NCBI GenBank assembly: GCA_020698575.1
Contig: CM036239.1
Coordinates: forward strand, 46,527,763 to 46,591,762
Length of the DNA: 64,000 nt
Source: Bostrychus sinensis
Taxonomy: Eukaryota > Chordata > Actinopteri > Gobiiformes > Eleotridae
Reading direction: 5' to 3'
The notes under the pieces: model-generated
The model's input: only the letters and a program-made list of their open reading frames with translations
The model's database searches: none
What the model was told of the DNA's origin: nothing
In this document: positions 35,066 to 47,149 of the stretch, one piece after another
Numbering within the stretch: position 1 is the first letter of the stretch
Layout of the letters: each line of letters starts with the position of its first letter
Program-made: the position numbers and the translations under genes

Positions 35066-37860
35066 ATATTATCTTTGTAAGTACTGAGATATGCCAACAT
35101 AGTAACGTGACTCTTGTTTTGCCCTATTATAGACTATTCCTACCCTGTGCTTATTTGTACAGTGGTCAAAATAAGTTGGAAATCTCCTGTTCTTGTTCTA
35201 TATGACCTTATATTGAATCCTTCATGTTACAGTAAAGCAATATTGATCGAACAGGCCTGACAGGTTAACAGTATTATATTTATTATGGTCTGTTCTCACT
35301 CACAGCCCTGCGGACACAGTGCAGCGATAGGGCCCAGACTTCAGATGGATTACCCTCACCTCCAGACAGCATGTCGCTCTGCATGTAAATGTGTGTCTGC
35401 CATAAACCAGCGCTTCCTACCTGACACGGGGCCGACGCGCAGAAATATCTGGGGTCGTAAAAAGGCACGGGGGCCACAAACACTGGAGCAAGGTGTTCAA
35501 ATGAATCCTATTATCGCCGCATGAGGAGAAACACCCTGTGAATAAGGGATGGGCCTTGTAACTGATGCTCGGGGCTATATAAATGGTAATGACGGCAGGC
35601 TTTGGAAGTAGGCCGGTGTAATGGTGAAGTCAACACTCAGATCACAGCGTGCCCAAGACAGTTGAGGTGAAAATCGAACAATCTGAAACATGTATTTTTA
35701 TTGAAGGCAGTGTAAACTGTAGACAGAGTGAAATGTTTTAATTATGTTTTATTTCTTAAGTGGCATGTTGTAAACACAGTTAACATTAAGATTTGTAATG
35801 AAATATTGAACAAACCATTTAACTTAAATAGAAGTATGTTACTGTGTGGTGTCGTGAATTATGATGAGGCTTATATACGTTAACCAAAGCAGAGACATGT
35901 TCAGTTCAGTCTTTATTTGGTAGGAACTTTGTACAGAAAACAGTAAATGTCTGCCATTCTTCTAAATGAACTTGTTGGAGCTTTACACCATGCTACAATG
36001 TTGTGTGCACCTCAAAATCATACCTGGAGTTGTATCAAGAGAATTTATAACTTATTAAAACAAAAATTATGCAGATACTGCATATACAAAAAGCTGAGTA
36101 CAAATTGATAAAAGATAACAATATGCATTTAGCAATCAAGACAACCAATTGTAACGTGTTTGGTATTTCTGTTCTTGCAAACACCCATGCATGCATGTGT
36201 GTACTGTGTATGCATGCAATAATCAACATAAAGTCATGGCAAAAAAAATATAATTGTTCATTACATTTGTGCCAGGCGTACATGCACCTAACACACAACC
36301 GTGTGCATGTTGGCATGCACCTGTAATGAGGGAATTAAAATGTAGGCAGAGGTATTTGTTGGGAGGTTTTTTGGCAGTTGTTCTTATACTGCTTTTATTG
36401 TTGATGTTGCAGGTTTTTAACCCTTAGGATATGGTCACGCTGGTGTGATTGAATGATGTTGCGTCTTTGCAGAGTTAGTTAAAAAAATGTTTCACATAGA
36501 AAGATGCTTACAGTTACCCCTGACAGAGGTCGATAGGCCCAGTAATCACAGAGATTTTGACTGCAAAAATCTTACTACCGTTTAAGACATTAAATATGAT
36601 TAATACATAGACGCGCATCGAATTAACGCTTTATCACGCTAAGTTCCTGCGATGATTTCAGATTGTATCCCTGATGTTTTACTCAAAAAATGGTCAGAAA
36701 AGGGATATTTACTTGCCAAAACTTTGTTTTCATGTTCCCAAGTACAAGGAGGGAGAGGAAAGGCGAAGAGCTGCAGGCTGCAGACTCACACACATCACTC
36801 CCCTGCAGTTCCCTAGTTTGTCCACATGTGCCACCCTTCAGTAAGCTGTATGGAGGGCACTTTTCACTTTGTAAATGTTCAAATGTGATAGAATTACAAC
36901 TATTTAAAACGTTTTAACATCTGACAACAGATATTAGTGCACATTTCATTGATACATGTGAATATAGAATGAACTGGGTCAGGTCCAGGTCTATTTTTAC
37001 CATTATCACCTGTGTTCAAATGCCTCCTATATGCATTTAGCTTTATTATAAATCACTTGATTCTTTTATATGTTGTTTATAATATTATGTTTTCACTTTT
37101 GAAGCACTCAGAAACCTTCGTTAAGCATGTTTGATTTTCTCATGTCAAAAAATGTCAACATTTTTATTTCTGATTTTGTGTTTTTTTGTGTATTCTAGGC
37201 TGTGGGGTGTTCAAATAGTACAGCAAACACAAGTAGTAACCATCTGTTCAAATAGATAAAGTTGTCCTTGAACAAAATGATGTATAACATTCAGTATGTT
37301 TCTCAATTTTAAAGGTGATAAATGAGGATAGATTCAAAAACACTGGAAAACTGCAAAATAGGCGTAGTCTCCTAAGAGGTAAGAGGTTGGCTTTTTACAA
37401 ATAGAGTGCAATATTTAACATTGTGCCTAGAAAGAACTATGCACTTTGTTGACCCTTTTTCAGTTTTAGTGAATGAATGTCAAACCTATCCTATACCTAC
37501 AGTATAACCTGGCAGTACTGCTACACCAGTGGTCTGAATCAGCTGTTGTTTAAGAGAACTTATAGGTTTAAGGAGGACTAGGTGTCTATAGCCTTCCATA
37601 GTATAACTGTGACTTGAAAAACTTGACATCATTGATATTTATCTTGAAGAATGCTCATCATAAAAAAGTGTTTCCAGTTTATTTGTCATTCTGAGCCTCA
37701 AATTGAAAATCACTTGTGTTATAAAAGCAGTTCTATTTTCTAAGCGGTCCTTTGGGACAGGTACTAGGCATTTTTTTTTCTTGCAAAACTTCCACCTGCT
37801 AACTTTCATATCCCTTCAGCTAAACAAAACCCTAAACAAGTGTGTCCTTTTATCCTGAAA
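35066..37860. other. No gene recognised
   Basis: 35285-35660 is GC-richer. 35980-36035 carries a family V motif (CATACCTGGAGTTG). 36170-36320 has several ATGCATGC-type stretches. Nothing coding is supported. Confidence 0.35.
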
Positions 37861-38320
37861 GGTTACCAACAGTTCACATCAGTGGGAGACAAACTGGAAC
37901 AAAGCGTCGCTGAACAGAGTGGAAATGGGCGAACTCCTGGTTCAATGAAAAGCCCGTATCACGCTGTTCCTCTTTCTTTGAGCTGTTAATGTGATTTGAG
38001 TGAATTTGCATTGTTCTACGTTTCCCCGGTGCGTGCTGCAGGTGAGCTCTCTCCGTGCACGCGTTCGCCGGTTCATCCATTATGCATGCGGGGTTGGCAG
38101 CGTGTTGGCATGTAATGATGTAGGCCCTTGAGCACAGGTAGGAGCAGCCTGTCAGTGATAACAATGAACCGCGAGCAGCTGCAACATGTCTGGATGCTTT
38201 CCAACAGGATTAGCTCAGATGTGAAGTGGTGCGCAGGGTTAAAACACAGGCAGGTCGGATATTATGTGTGGCAGCGTGGTGCGTTCATGGCCCCACTGCA
38301 CCTTTAACGCTAGATAACAG
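37861..38320. other. GC-rich, non-repetitive stretch; possible conserved non-coding element
   Basis: It differs from its neighbours in base composition (for example GTGCACGCGTTCGCCGGTTC near 38056). It has no repeat ends and no coding-like frame. Conservation cannot be judged from one sequence. Confidence 0.25.
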
Positions 38321-39894
38321 GATTAAAATACACGGGGGTCTTAAACTGGGAGGGGGGTGTATGAACCATGAACACCACACATGAGCGACAATGTGATCAG
38401 TGTGGGAGCTGTGTTATTAGTACCCAATGGATTCAGAGCAGGGTTAGGCAGGGTTTTTGAAAAAGGAATTGAATATTAAGGAATCATCTTTTTTAAATTC
38501 AAATTACAACTGAGGTTATTAGTTGTAAGTTTGAGTTAAAGCTAATTGAGGCAACTGTGTATATCATTCTGGAGTGTCTCCCATTGAAATTGTTTGGAAA
38601 GAGGAGGGACTTTCATTAGAGTATTTGGAGCTGATTGGATCAAGCGTGATTCTTTTAGCCAATCATAACAACAGCTCATATGACATAGCTAAACAACAAA
38701 CCACCATGGTCGTACAATATTTAGTAACATCATTTTTGCTGTTTATGTAAATATAGCAGGATACATTAAGATTTTTCGGCATGGCCATGTTGTTAACAAG
38801 TATCACCAAATGTGCTTCTTGCTGTTGGCAAACCTAAAACCCGCCCACTCACAACAACTCTGCTACACCATTGGCCGACCCAAACGAATCAGGGCAAGCC
38901 TGACCAGATAGATTATCGTGAGTTTGTGAACTCAAATTTCTTGGTCTATACAAAAATAAATGCCTTGCCTTCTTGCCTTCTTTCAAAAACCTTGCATATT
39001 GATTTGGCATTGGATTTACACCAGATGCCCTTCCTTTTATGACTTTATGAAAGCCTTATGCAATCTTAATGCAATGTTTAACTGCATGATCTGAACTTTT
39101 TATTGTGTGCGGCTACATGATGTCAAGAAGAAAGTGCAGGATTTTAGACACTTAAAGTCAACAGTCCAGAGCAACAGTGAGTGTGGGCAGAGGTAAAAAG
39201 GCATCGTAGTGAAAGAGGACGTAAAGTTAGGTGATGTAAAAGAAGAGGATGCAGAGGATTTACCAAACGGAAGCGCAGACGAAGCAGTAGTTTATCTAAT
39301 GCTGTGAATCTACGGTCTAAAAATGAACGGCTAGTCCGCCTTTCTCCGTCTTTATTGAGACTTCATTCTCCTGTCCTTTGCCTCTTGTACAGAGCATGTA
39401 AATAAATATGTTGTTACTGTGGCATATACAGGTGAGTTACAGACACGATGGAGCTCTGTGTGACAGGCCGACAGCAGACTGACAGCTGAAGACGACTCCT
39501 GCTGTTCTCAAACAAAAGGCCAACTGATCGGTAGCGATGGGTTTCCACTTGTTGCTGTTGTGACATTTTAAAGGCTGGTATTTCTACAGACAAAGGTCAC
39601 GTCTGCATCTGTGTCATGTCACAATAAGTAACAACCAAGCAGTTAGGCAGCATGTCTCCTGAGCAAGAGATTTTGCAGCATATTGGTTTATTCTGGAAAA
39701 AAGATTGTCTTATCACACTGTCAAGACCATGTGAGTTCATCTGTGCTGTGCTTGGGTTAAATTGGTTTTGTTCACAGCAGGTTTACAAATACAGTTGCTT
39801 TTGAAGTAGTATTTCCTTGTAGGGATTATGCTAACAAAAACTATATGAGGCTAAACTCTAAGGTACTTTGATTTAAGACTCTAGAGCAGATTCA
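38321..39894. other. No feature recognised
   Basis: Plain sequence. No transposon or coding structure was seen. Confidence 0.4.
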
Positions 39895-39977
39895 GTGGTT
39901 CTCAAATTGTGTCAAGGGAGTCTTTTTACAGTCCTGATTTTGTTTAATTGCCATTTTATTTGGGGCTACTCCCGGTT

Positions 39978-40033
39978 TTGTCCTGGTTTTGCCCTGGTTT
40001 TGCCCTGGATTAGTCCTGGATTAGTCCTGGATT
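39978..40033 (+). repeat. Short TCCTGGTTTTG / TCCTGGATTAG minisatellite
   Basis: Units TCCTGGTTTTGCCCTGGTTT pass into TCCTGGATTAG repeats. It directly abuts a SINE head. A second short tract of the same type (40143-40184) directly abuts a second SINE head, so minisatellite plus SINE head occurs twice in tandem. Confidence 0.7.
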
Positions 40034-40034
40034 A

Positions 40035-40140
40035 GGTGGCAGTAGCTCAGTTGGTAGAACCGTTCATCCAGCAATCGGAAGGTTGGCAGATCGATCACTA
40101 AAACCAGCATTGCACACTGCCGTTGGGTCCTAGGGTAAAG
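40035..40140 (+). repeat. tRNA-derived SINE head, first of two
   Basis: GGTGGCAGTAGCTCAGTTGG contains the A-box and GGAAGGTTGGCAGATCGATC the B-box region. It ends near CGTTGGGTCCTAGGG. The body is missing and a minisatellite tract follows. Confidence 0.6.
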
Positions 40141-40184
40141 GCCTTGGTTTTGTTGTGGTTTAGTTCTTGATTAGTCCTGGATTA

Positions 40185-40430
40185 TGCAGTAGCTCAGTAG
40201 GTAGAGCCATTCGCCCACAAATCAGAGGATTAGTGGATTGATCACAGATTGCATACTGCCGCTGGGCAAGACACTTCACCCACCTTGTTTGAATATGTGA
40301 GTGTGATTGTGTGTTTGGTGGTGGTCGAGAGGCTGTAGGCAGAATGGCAGCCATGTCTCCGTCAGTCTGCCCCAGGACAGTTGTGGCTACAGAAGTAGTT
40401 CAGAGCCACCAAGTGTGACTGGGTTATATA
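40185..40430 (+). repeat. tRNA-derived SINE, second copy with body
   Basis: The head GCAGTAGCTCAGTAGGTAGA and a B-box-like GATTAGTGGATTGATC lead into GGGCAAGACACTTCACCCAC. CCATGTCTCCGTCAGTCTGC and a CAGTTGTGGCTACAGAAGTA ending follow. This is a near-complete relative of the minus-strand copy at 7288-7507. Confidence 0.65.
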
Positions 40431-41690
40431 AGACTCGAACATTATTAATTTTGATTAAAAAAAACAAGCATTCAGCCCTAGCTTGGACCTCTTTTTTAAG
40501 AAGACCTTGCATCTCACTATGAAGCTTTGGTGACCCCTAGTGGAGGTCAGGACCACTAGGTTGAGACTTGCTGCTATAAGGGGTAAAGAGAAATCAAATC
40601 AAAAAGCACATGAAGACATGTGGGACTTCGAGATGTGTTGAAAGTGTTGGTGTATCTTAGCCCAGAAACTATCAGACAACGCTGAGGCCACACATTCCCA
40701 ACGGCGGTTCCCGTGGTCAGCCGTCTCATTTCACCAAGCCCTGTTGCATCATGGGAAGGTCACAACAACCTACCACATAATAAGCATTTCCTCCGCAACA
40801 TCTCCGCCTGATCACAGGGACCAGAGCTAGACCAAAGATCAGACCAGAGACCAGACCAGAGAGTGGCCTTGGTTGAAACCTCGCTGGCTGCTGCCGCGGT
40901 AAACACTCGTCTGGGAGGAAGTTATGGTTCGGTGTCTAAATATGTTCCAGCAGCCAGACTTCTGAGTAGACCTCTTAGAAAATGTGGTAGATGGATTTTC
41001 AGGACACAGCAAGACTTTGTGCAATAATGATTGAATGTCTTAAATATCATTAGAGAAAGCAAACAGGTCCTGCAGTGATTTGTGAATTTGATTGAGATGT
41101 CTGAGGCTGCTCTGAGGAGGATCTTTTAAGTTTAAGCAGATTAGCTGTGAGCTAAAGGCCAAAATAATCCCTAACTATAAACTATAACTATAACTATTTT
41201 AGTAAAATCCAAATTTTCTCAAAAACAGTTAATGTGTATCTGTTTGGTGTTCTGTGGTGTGACAGCTTTATATTTGATACAATAAATTCTGGATGTTAAA
41301 AATAATTTTTCTAGTATGAGACAAATTAGCACCAAAGACATGTCGAATAATTTCTGACAAGAATTCAAAATGGCCGAATTGTGGTGAATTTCCTGCAGTG
41401 TGACAAAACAAGTCACACAGCAGGACATTCACCACACATGTAGAAATGTAGAAATAACAGTTACAATTATATTAATATTTTTATACCACTGATTTATATT
41501 AAAAAAAATTTAATATTCTTTGCTTTCACGTTCAAAGTTGTGTCACACCTCAGGACAGAAAAACAAAACAAACAAAAAAACAAAACAACAACAATAACAA
41601 AAAAAAGTGTTACACCTCCAAATGTCAAATACCCATTTGCTGCTGTTCAGTGAAGTAGCACAAACATGGAGATCATAACATTGAATTATT
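40431..41690. other. No gene recognised
   Basis: A stretch near 40537-40573 (GACCCCTAGTGGAGGTCAGG...GTTGAGACTTGCTG) may be a decayed hAT end paired with CAGTGGTTCTCAAATTG at 39895. 40650-40960 is GC-richer. An AAACA-rich tract lies at 41561-41606. Confidence 0.3.
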
Positions 41691-41692
41691 TT

Positions 41693-42038
41693 GTAGAAAC
41701 AGGTACAACTTGCATGACGAGTCTGAAGAGTCATCTGGCAATAGAAATCCGAGGCACTGTGTTATATTGTGCAAAATAAAAGCCCTTTCTTCAATCATAG
41801 ACGCCTTAAAAAAGGACTTTTGTTTTGCAGAATAAAACAGAATGCTTCAGATTTTTTTATAGAAACAGATACAACTTGCCTGACGAGTCTGAAGAGTCAT
41901 TTGGCAATAAAACTCCGAGGTGCTGTGTTATATTGTGCAAAAGTTCTCTATTAAATCATAGGTGCCCTAAAAAAGAACTTTTATTTTGCCTCGGATTTTT
42001 ATAGCCAAGTCTCTTCAGACTTATCAGGCAAGTTGTAT
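41693..42038. repeat. Tandem duplication with an inverted third piece
   Basis: AGAAACAGGTACAACTTGCA (41693) recurs as AGAAACAGATACAACTTGCC (41861). GACGAGTCTGAAGAGTCAT, GTGTTATATTGTGCAAAA and the TTAAAAAAGGACTTT / CTAAAAAAGAACTTT blocks are shared across both roughly 168-base units. At 42011-42038 CTCTTCAGACTTATCAGGCA then AGTTGTAT is the reverse complement of the unit start. A long hairpin is possible. Confidence 0.75.
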
Positions 42039-42564
42039 ATTTCCACTGATTTTTGTGTTATTCAGATTTCTCATTTTTGAACCACTGAAGCGCTAACCTC
42101 TCCTGTGAATTTTACTGTAGTAGGTCAGCAACATCTACTGCGCCCATTAACTATAAAGCTATATTTGTCTCAATAAAAATTATTGATTTAACTGTAACCA
42201 AGTGGCCAAGTGGTCATCGTTGGAACAGGATTTCTTTTGAATAAATCCAAAGCTGTCTTAAAATGCAGAACAAATGTCTCAAAATGATCAAATTATACAG
42301 GTGATGAAAAAAAATACAGATTCAACAATTCACAGAGAAAAACTGATACATTTTTAAAATAATTACAAATAATATACATTAAATATTTGCTGCATGCATG
42401 TCACACATTAGGGAACATGAAAAAATCATTATATGTGCATCTGTATATTTTTTTAATAATAATAATAATTAACAGACCCAGTATCTGATATCCCTCTTTA
42501 AATTGTGAATGTATCCTTTCATTCATTTTCTGGAGCAAAACCCAGCCACATTTTGAAATAATTT

Positions 42565-42720
42565 TCAACAACTTTGCATATATATTTCACATTTAATATC
42601 TTAAAATAATGTATATGTTTGGAAAACATCTTCTTTTGGGGAGCTGTTATACAACTCCAGATATGTTTTTGAGGTGGAAACAACATTATATCATGGTTAA
42701 AAGCTCAAAAAATGCATATA
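42565..42720 (+). repeat. Dispersed repeat, family V, both halves joined
   Basis: It contains the left half (TTAAAATAATGTATATGTTTG, TTTTGGGGAGCTGTTA) directly joined to the right half (CAACTCCAGATATGTTTTTG, TTAAAAGCTCAAAAAATG). The other copies in this window carry mainly one half or the other. Confidence 0.6.
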
Positions 42721-43079
42721 GGGCCAGGGGCACTAATTTGACTGTGTTTATTCGGCAGTCATTTCACTCACTTGCACTTTTTCCTCTTCAAAGTCTAATG
42801 CACCTACTGTCTGAGTACACCGCTGCTTTTCAGTAAGAGCTGCGTTGACAGAGCCAGTTTTAAAGTTCTCCAAAAATGCCTTTTCTCTGTGTGCTCAGTT
42901 TACAGCTACAGACCATGACGGCTGAGTGGTTTGATCATTCCACACCTGTGAGTTTATTCACTGAAACCGTTATAAACTCACACTTACACTGAAAGTCATA
43001 TTTTGATGTGTAATATTAAATGAGAACCGCTAACTTTGTTAATTTCTTTGCTTTTTTGGTTGTTTTTTTTTTTTTTTGT

Positions 43080-43315
43080 CAGAGCTCCCACAACATTTTT
43101 CATTAATACACACAAGTCTGGTTGAGTCCTGTGTGACCCCTCGCTCGACTTGACTCTCATTTTCATCTGTACAAAAGTTTTTTCTGAAATAAAGCCATTG
43201 CAAGCTGACACTGGGTCGGTTCTCCCATTCTTGCAAGGCTGGTTGTTCACCAAGATACACCAGGAGAGGTGCCATAAGTCATTTAGCCATCACACTGAAT
43301 CCAAAACGGTTTCCT
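43080..43315 (+). repeat. Dispersed repeat, family D, copy 2
   Basis: It shares GGTTCTCCCATTCTTGCAAG with copy 1 (1131). It also shares TCTGTACAAAAGTTTTTTCTG-type and CCATCACACTGAATCCAAAA blocks with the diverged copy at 63435-63720. Confidence 0.5.
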
Positions 43316-43352
43316 TAAAGTAAAGCTACGGTGGCCCTGAAGGGCAAGTCAC

Positions 43353-44250
43353 ACCAACAAAATTAGAAACACGCACACAAACTCAAAAAAATGCACATCA
43401 ATTTAGAAACATGCACACAAACTCACAAACACCTACACAAAATTAGAAACATGCACACTAATCCAGAAACAGGCACACAAATTCAGAAACATCGACACAA
43501 ATTCAAAAATACACACAAACTCAAAAACAAGCAAACAAATTCAGAAACATGCACACAAATTAAAAAATATGCACACACATTTTGAAACATGCACACAAAT
43601 ATAGAAATACGCTCACAATCTCAAAAACATGCATACAAATTCAGAAATGCGCACAAAACTTCAAAAACACAGACACAATTTTGGAAAAATGCACACAAAT
43701 TCTGAAACATGCACAAAAATTCAGAAACACACATGCAAATTCAGAATCATGCACACAAATTCATAAACATGCACATAAATTTGAAAACAAAAACAAATCT
43801 GGAAACACAAATTTGGTAAGAAGCACACTGATTCGAAAACAAACATTTGTAAACACGCACACAAATTTGGAATTATGCACACAAATTCCAAAACACACAC
43901 ACACAAATTCCAAAACATGCACACAAATTTGTAAACACTCACACAATTTCAAAAACATTGACACAATTTTGGAAACAAGCACACAAATTCTGAAACATGC
44001 AAAATCGAAAACACAAATTTGAAAACACACACACAAATTCAGAAACATGCACACACATTTATAAACACATACACAAATTCAAAATTATGCACACAAATTC
44101 AGAAACATGCACACAATTTTTTAAATACTCACACAACTTCAAAAACACAGACACAATTTTGGAAACACGCACACACATTCTGAAACACACGCAAAATCAA
44201 AAACACAAAAATTCTGTAACACTCACAAAAATTCGGTAACACACACAAAT
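43353..44250. repeat. 20-bp minisatellite array 1
   Basis: About 45 degenerate units of ATGCACACAAATTCAGAAAC. The period is exactly 20 over long stretches. A 20-base unit without stops rotates through all frames, so reading frames of up to 146 codons arise on plus and 97 on minus with repeats such as CTQIxKHAHKF. They are not genes. It starts after GGTGGCCCTGAAGGGCAAGT, which marks the end of some other repeat. Confidence 0.9.
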
Positions 44251-45092
44251 TAAAATTTTAGCTAATGTGATAATCTGGAGAATGGCTGTCAAGTACGTGA
44301 CCTAGAAGCAGGAACAGGAAGTGCTTGTCTATTATGCAAATGAGCCCGTCTGTCAGGTATCCCGTGGCAACAGATGTGTGTACAATAATAGCTGTGTGAA
44401 TTGGCTGCTGCTCATCTCCTCACTAAAGGCTGCTTATTAAAACTGAACTAAAGCACTTCCACTGTGCCAAGGCTGGCTCTGAGTCTATCTGAAAAGCGCT
44501 GGCATGTCCCACATCTGGCTACGCTTTAGCAGACACTCACCACTTTCTCAAATAGATGTGAAAGAAAAACTAAGCAAAATAAGCAGAGTTTGGAGTTGTT
44601 AAAAGAACTGTTGTTTTGCTGAAGATGTCACAACAGTTTGACTAACCAGCTCTGAAGCACCCAAAAAAAAAAAAAAAGCACTTGGAAAAAATCATTATTT
44701 TCAATTTTATGTGTTATGTGTTCTTGTGCATAAGCCTTTCCTGTTGCATACCTTTCCATTTATTCAGGCTTAGGACCAGCACAAAGAGCCCACAGGCTTG
44801 CAACCATCTGTAACCAGATTAAGTAATTATTTCAAATCTATTGGTAAAAATTATGAATATGCTTATGATAGTCTGGAACCTTAGTAAAAGCATTATATTG
44901 TCTTGTTTCCAATGCATGGAACAATCACAGAATCATTTAGCAACTTTAAGTAAGATATAAGTGACTAAGTTAGCAGAGAAACAATAACAAACTGTCATTT
45001 TTGCAATGCACTGTTGGAGGAAATCCAGCATGCCATACAGCAGCTAACAGTTAGCAGCATTTAGCAATAGTACCCCACTGTGTTTTGTTGGA
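44251..45092. other. Unique sequence between the two arrays
   Basis: It contains an A-run (44661-44678), an inverted SINE-tail fragment (44752-44785) and otherwise plain sequence. Confidence 0.4.
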
Positions 45093-45668
45093 CACAGAAA
45101 CACGCAAATCTGGTAACACGCACACAAATTTGAAAACACGCACACAAATTTGTAAAGATGCACACAAATTCGAAAACATGCACACAAATTTGAAAACACA
45201 ATCTCAAATCTAGAAACACGCAAATTTGGTAACACACATACAAATTTGAAAACACAAATTTGAAAACATGCACACAAATTTGAAAACACAATCTCAAATC
45301 TGGAAACACCCAAATCCAGTAGCACACACAAATTCAGAAATATGCACACAAATTTGAAAACATGCCCACAAATTCAGGCTTATGCACACAAATTCAGAAA
45401 CATGCACAGAAAATTGGAAAACATGCCCACAAATTCATGAACACACACACAAATTCAGAAACATGCACACAAATTTGAAAACACAATCTCAAATCTGGAA
45501 ACACGTAAATTTGGTAACACGCACACAAATTCAAAAACACACATATTTGTAAAGACGTACACAAATTTGGAATCATGCACAATTTCAGAAACATGCACAC
45601 AATTTTAAAATATTTACACAAATTCAGAAACATGCACACAATTTTAAGATATGCACACAAATTCAGAA
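45093..45668. repeat. 20-bp minisatellite array 2
   Basis: Same unit family and strand as array 1, with more AATTTGAAAACA and AATCTGGAAACACG variants. A composite block (CACAATCTCAAATCTGGAAA followed by CACG...TTTGGTAACAC) recurs three times, which indicates higher-order amplification. Frames of 88-101 codons on minus are artefacts. Confidence 0.9.
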
Positions 45669-46382
45669 ATTATTTCACTTCTGTATTTTTTATTTTGAAT
45701 TTGAGTTTAAAAAATGGTCACAAAATAAACTAACAATAATATGTCTTTGTACTAAAAAATTCAGATGTTTTTTATGAACATATTTTGGAGAATCATCAAC
45801 ACATACAGTATAAGTGAAAGGGGTATGACAACCTCATATCTGGGGACACGAGTCATTTTTTTTATTTATTAAAAAATATATATATTGCTTGTGTTTCCTT
45901 TAACCAATGCAGCTGTAGAGTTTACCTCAAACACCACAAATATAACCTACTGAGCAACTGAGAGGGTAGAGGGCCTGGGAAATATTGCTAATTTCAGAAT
46001 GTCAGTGCATAGTTTGTATAAAACAGTTAAAGTATTTGTTCTCGATGCCTTCAATTTCATGTCATTTGTTGCACCATCACTGCTGTTTGTTGAGTTATGA
46101 GCCTTGAAACCAACGCGGTGCAATAAGCCATGAAACACTGTGTGAGAAGGAAGACCACTTCATTTGTCTGACCCAAGGCCTTAATGGGTCGGTATAACAA
46201 AACTTACTGGGTTACTGTTTCTGCTTATCCAATGTTGGGCGTGGCGTATCCAAATGCCCAGACAGACAATATTTTGGCTCCTTTTCAGTAAATGTGGGGT
46301 AAAAACCACCACCGCTCCCTGGTTGTTGTTATGGCCCTTTTGTTGTGTGTTGGTAAAATTTTTGACAGAAAACGGCTGGAAG
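45669..46382. other. No gene recognised
   Basis: Plain sequence. No terminal repeats or coding structure are supported. Confidence 0.4.
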
Positions 46383-46512
46383 TACAACCCGAATTCTGGA
46401 AATGTTGGGACATTATATAAACTTAAACAAAATGAAAGCTTAAAATCTTTCAAATCACATGAGCCAATATTTTATTCACAATAGAACATAGATAACATAA
46501 CAAATGTTGACA

Positions 46513-46859
46513 CACTGCAAAAAATCTATATCTACATTTGATAAATTTACTTGAATTCAGATTATTAATCTTGATTTAAGCAATAATTCAGATTATCAAT
46601 CTTGATAAAAAAAAAAGCAAAATCATCTTACCCCATGGACAGATAATTTTGCTTGAAATAAGTAAAAATAGATTGAAATAGGGAAAAATACTTTTAAACA
46701 AGGCAAAAATCTAATAATAAGATACCTAATAAATAAATAAATCTAATCTAGTGAAAATTACTCAAATCAAGATTGACGATCTGAATTTTTGCTCAAATCA
46801 AGATAAATAATCTGAATTCAAGTAATTTTATCTAATGTAGATATTGAAAATTTGCAGTG
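46513..46859. mobile_element. CACTGCAAAAA-ended miniature element, nested
   Basis: The ends CACTGCAAAAAAT and AAATTTGCAGTG form a terminal inverted repeat. Internal repeats (TTACTTGAATTCAGATTA; CTTGATTTAAGCAAT and their complements) give a long inverted symmetry. It is related to the larger element whose ends are at 48130 and 57436. It lies wholly inside the Tc1-like element, so it inserted later. Confidence 0.7.
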
Positions 46860-46930
46860 CACTGACAGATTTTACACTTTTATGCACAAAATAAGCTCAT
46901 TTTAAATTTGGTCCAATTTAGACTTTATCC

Positions 46931-47149
46931 TTAACCCTTACAGAGATGTTTCCAGTTTCTCTGAATCGTTTGGTGATGCTCTGTAGACGATGAGATTTGC
47001 AAAGCCTTTGCAATTTGACATTGAGGAACATTGTTTTTAAAATATTCCACAGTCTTATTATGCACTCTTTCACAGATTGGAGCACCTCTGCCCGTCCTTA
47101 CTTCTGAGAGACTCTGCCCCTCTAAGACTTCCCTTTTATAGCTCATCAT
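46931..47149 (-). pseudogene. Tc1-like transposase N-terminal remnant
   Basis: The frame contains VEYFKNNVPQCQIAKALQIS followed by SST, then drifts. An 'F..N.....IA..L.ISSSTV...I' helix-turn-helix is the paired-like DNA-binding start of fish Tc1 transposases (recalled family knowledge). About 70 codons remain. The catalytic DDE domain is missing. Confidence 0.6.

Noticed and set aside
43391..44239. Frames of up to 146 codons with Cys-Thr-Gln-Ile / Lys-His repeats
   Set aside because: The 20-bp satellite has no stops in any phase, and equal frames exist on both strands.
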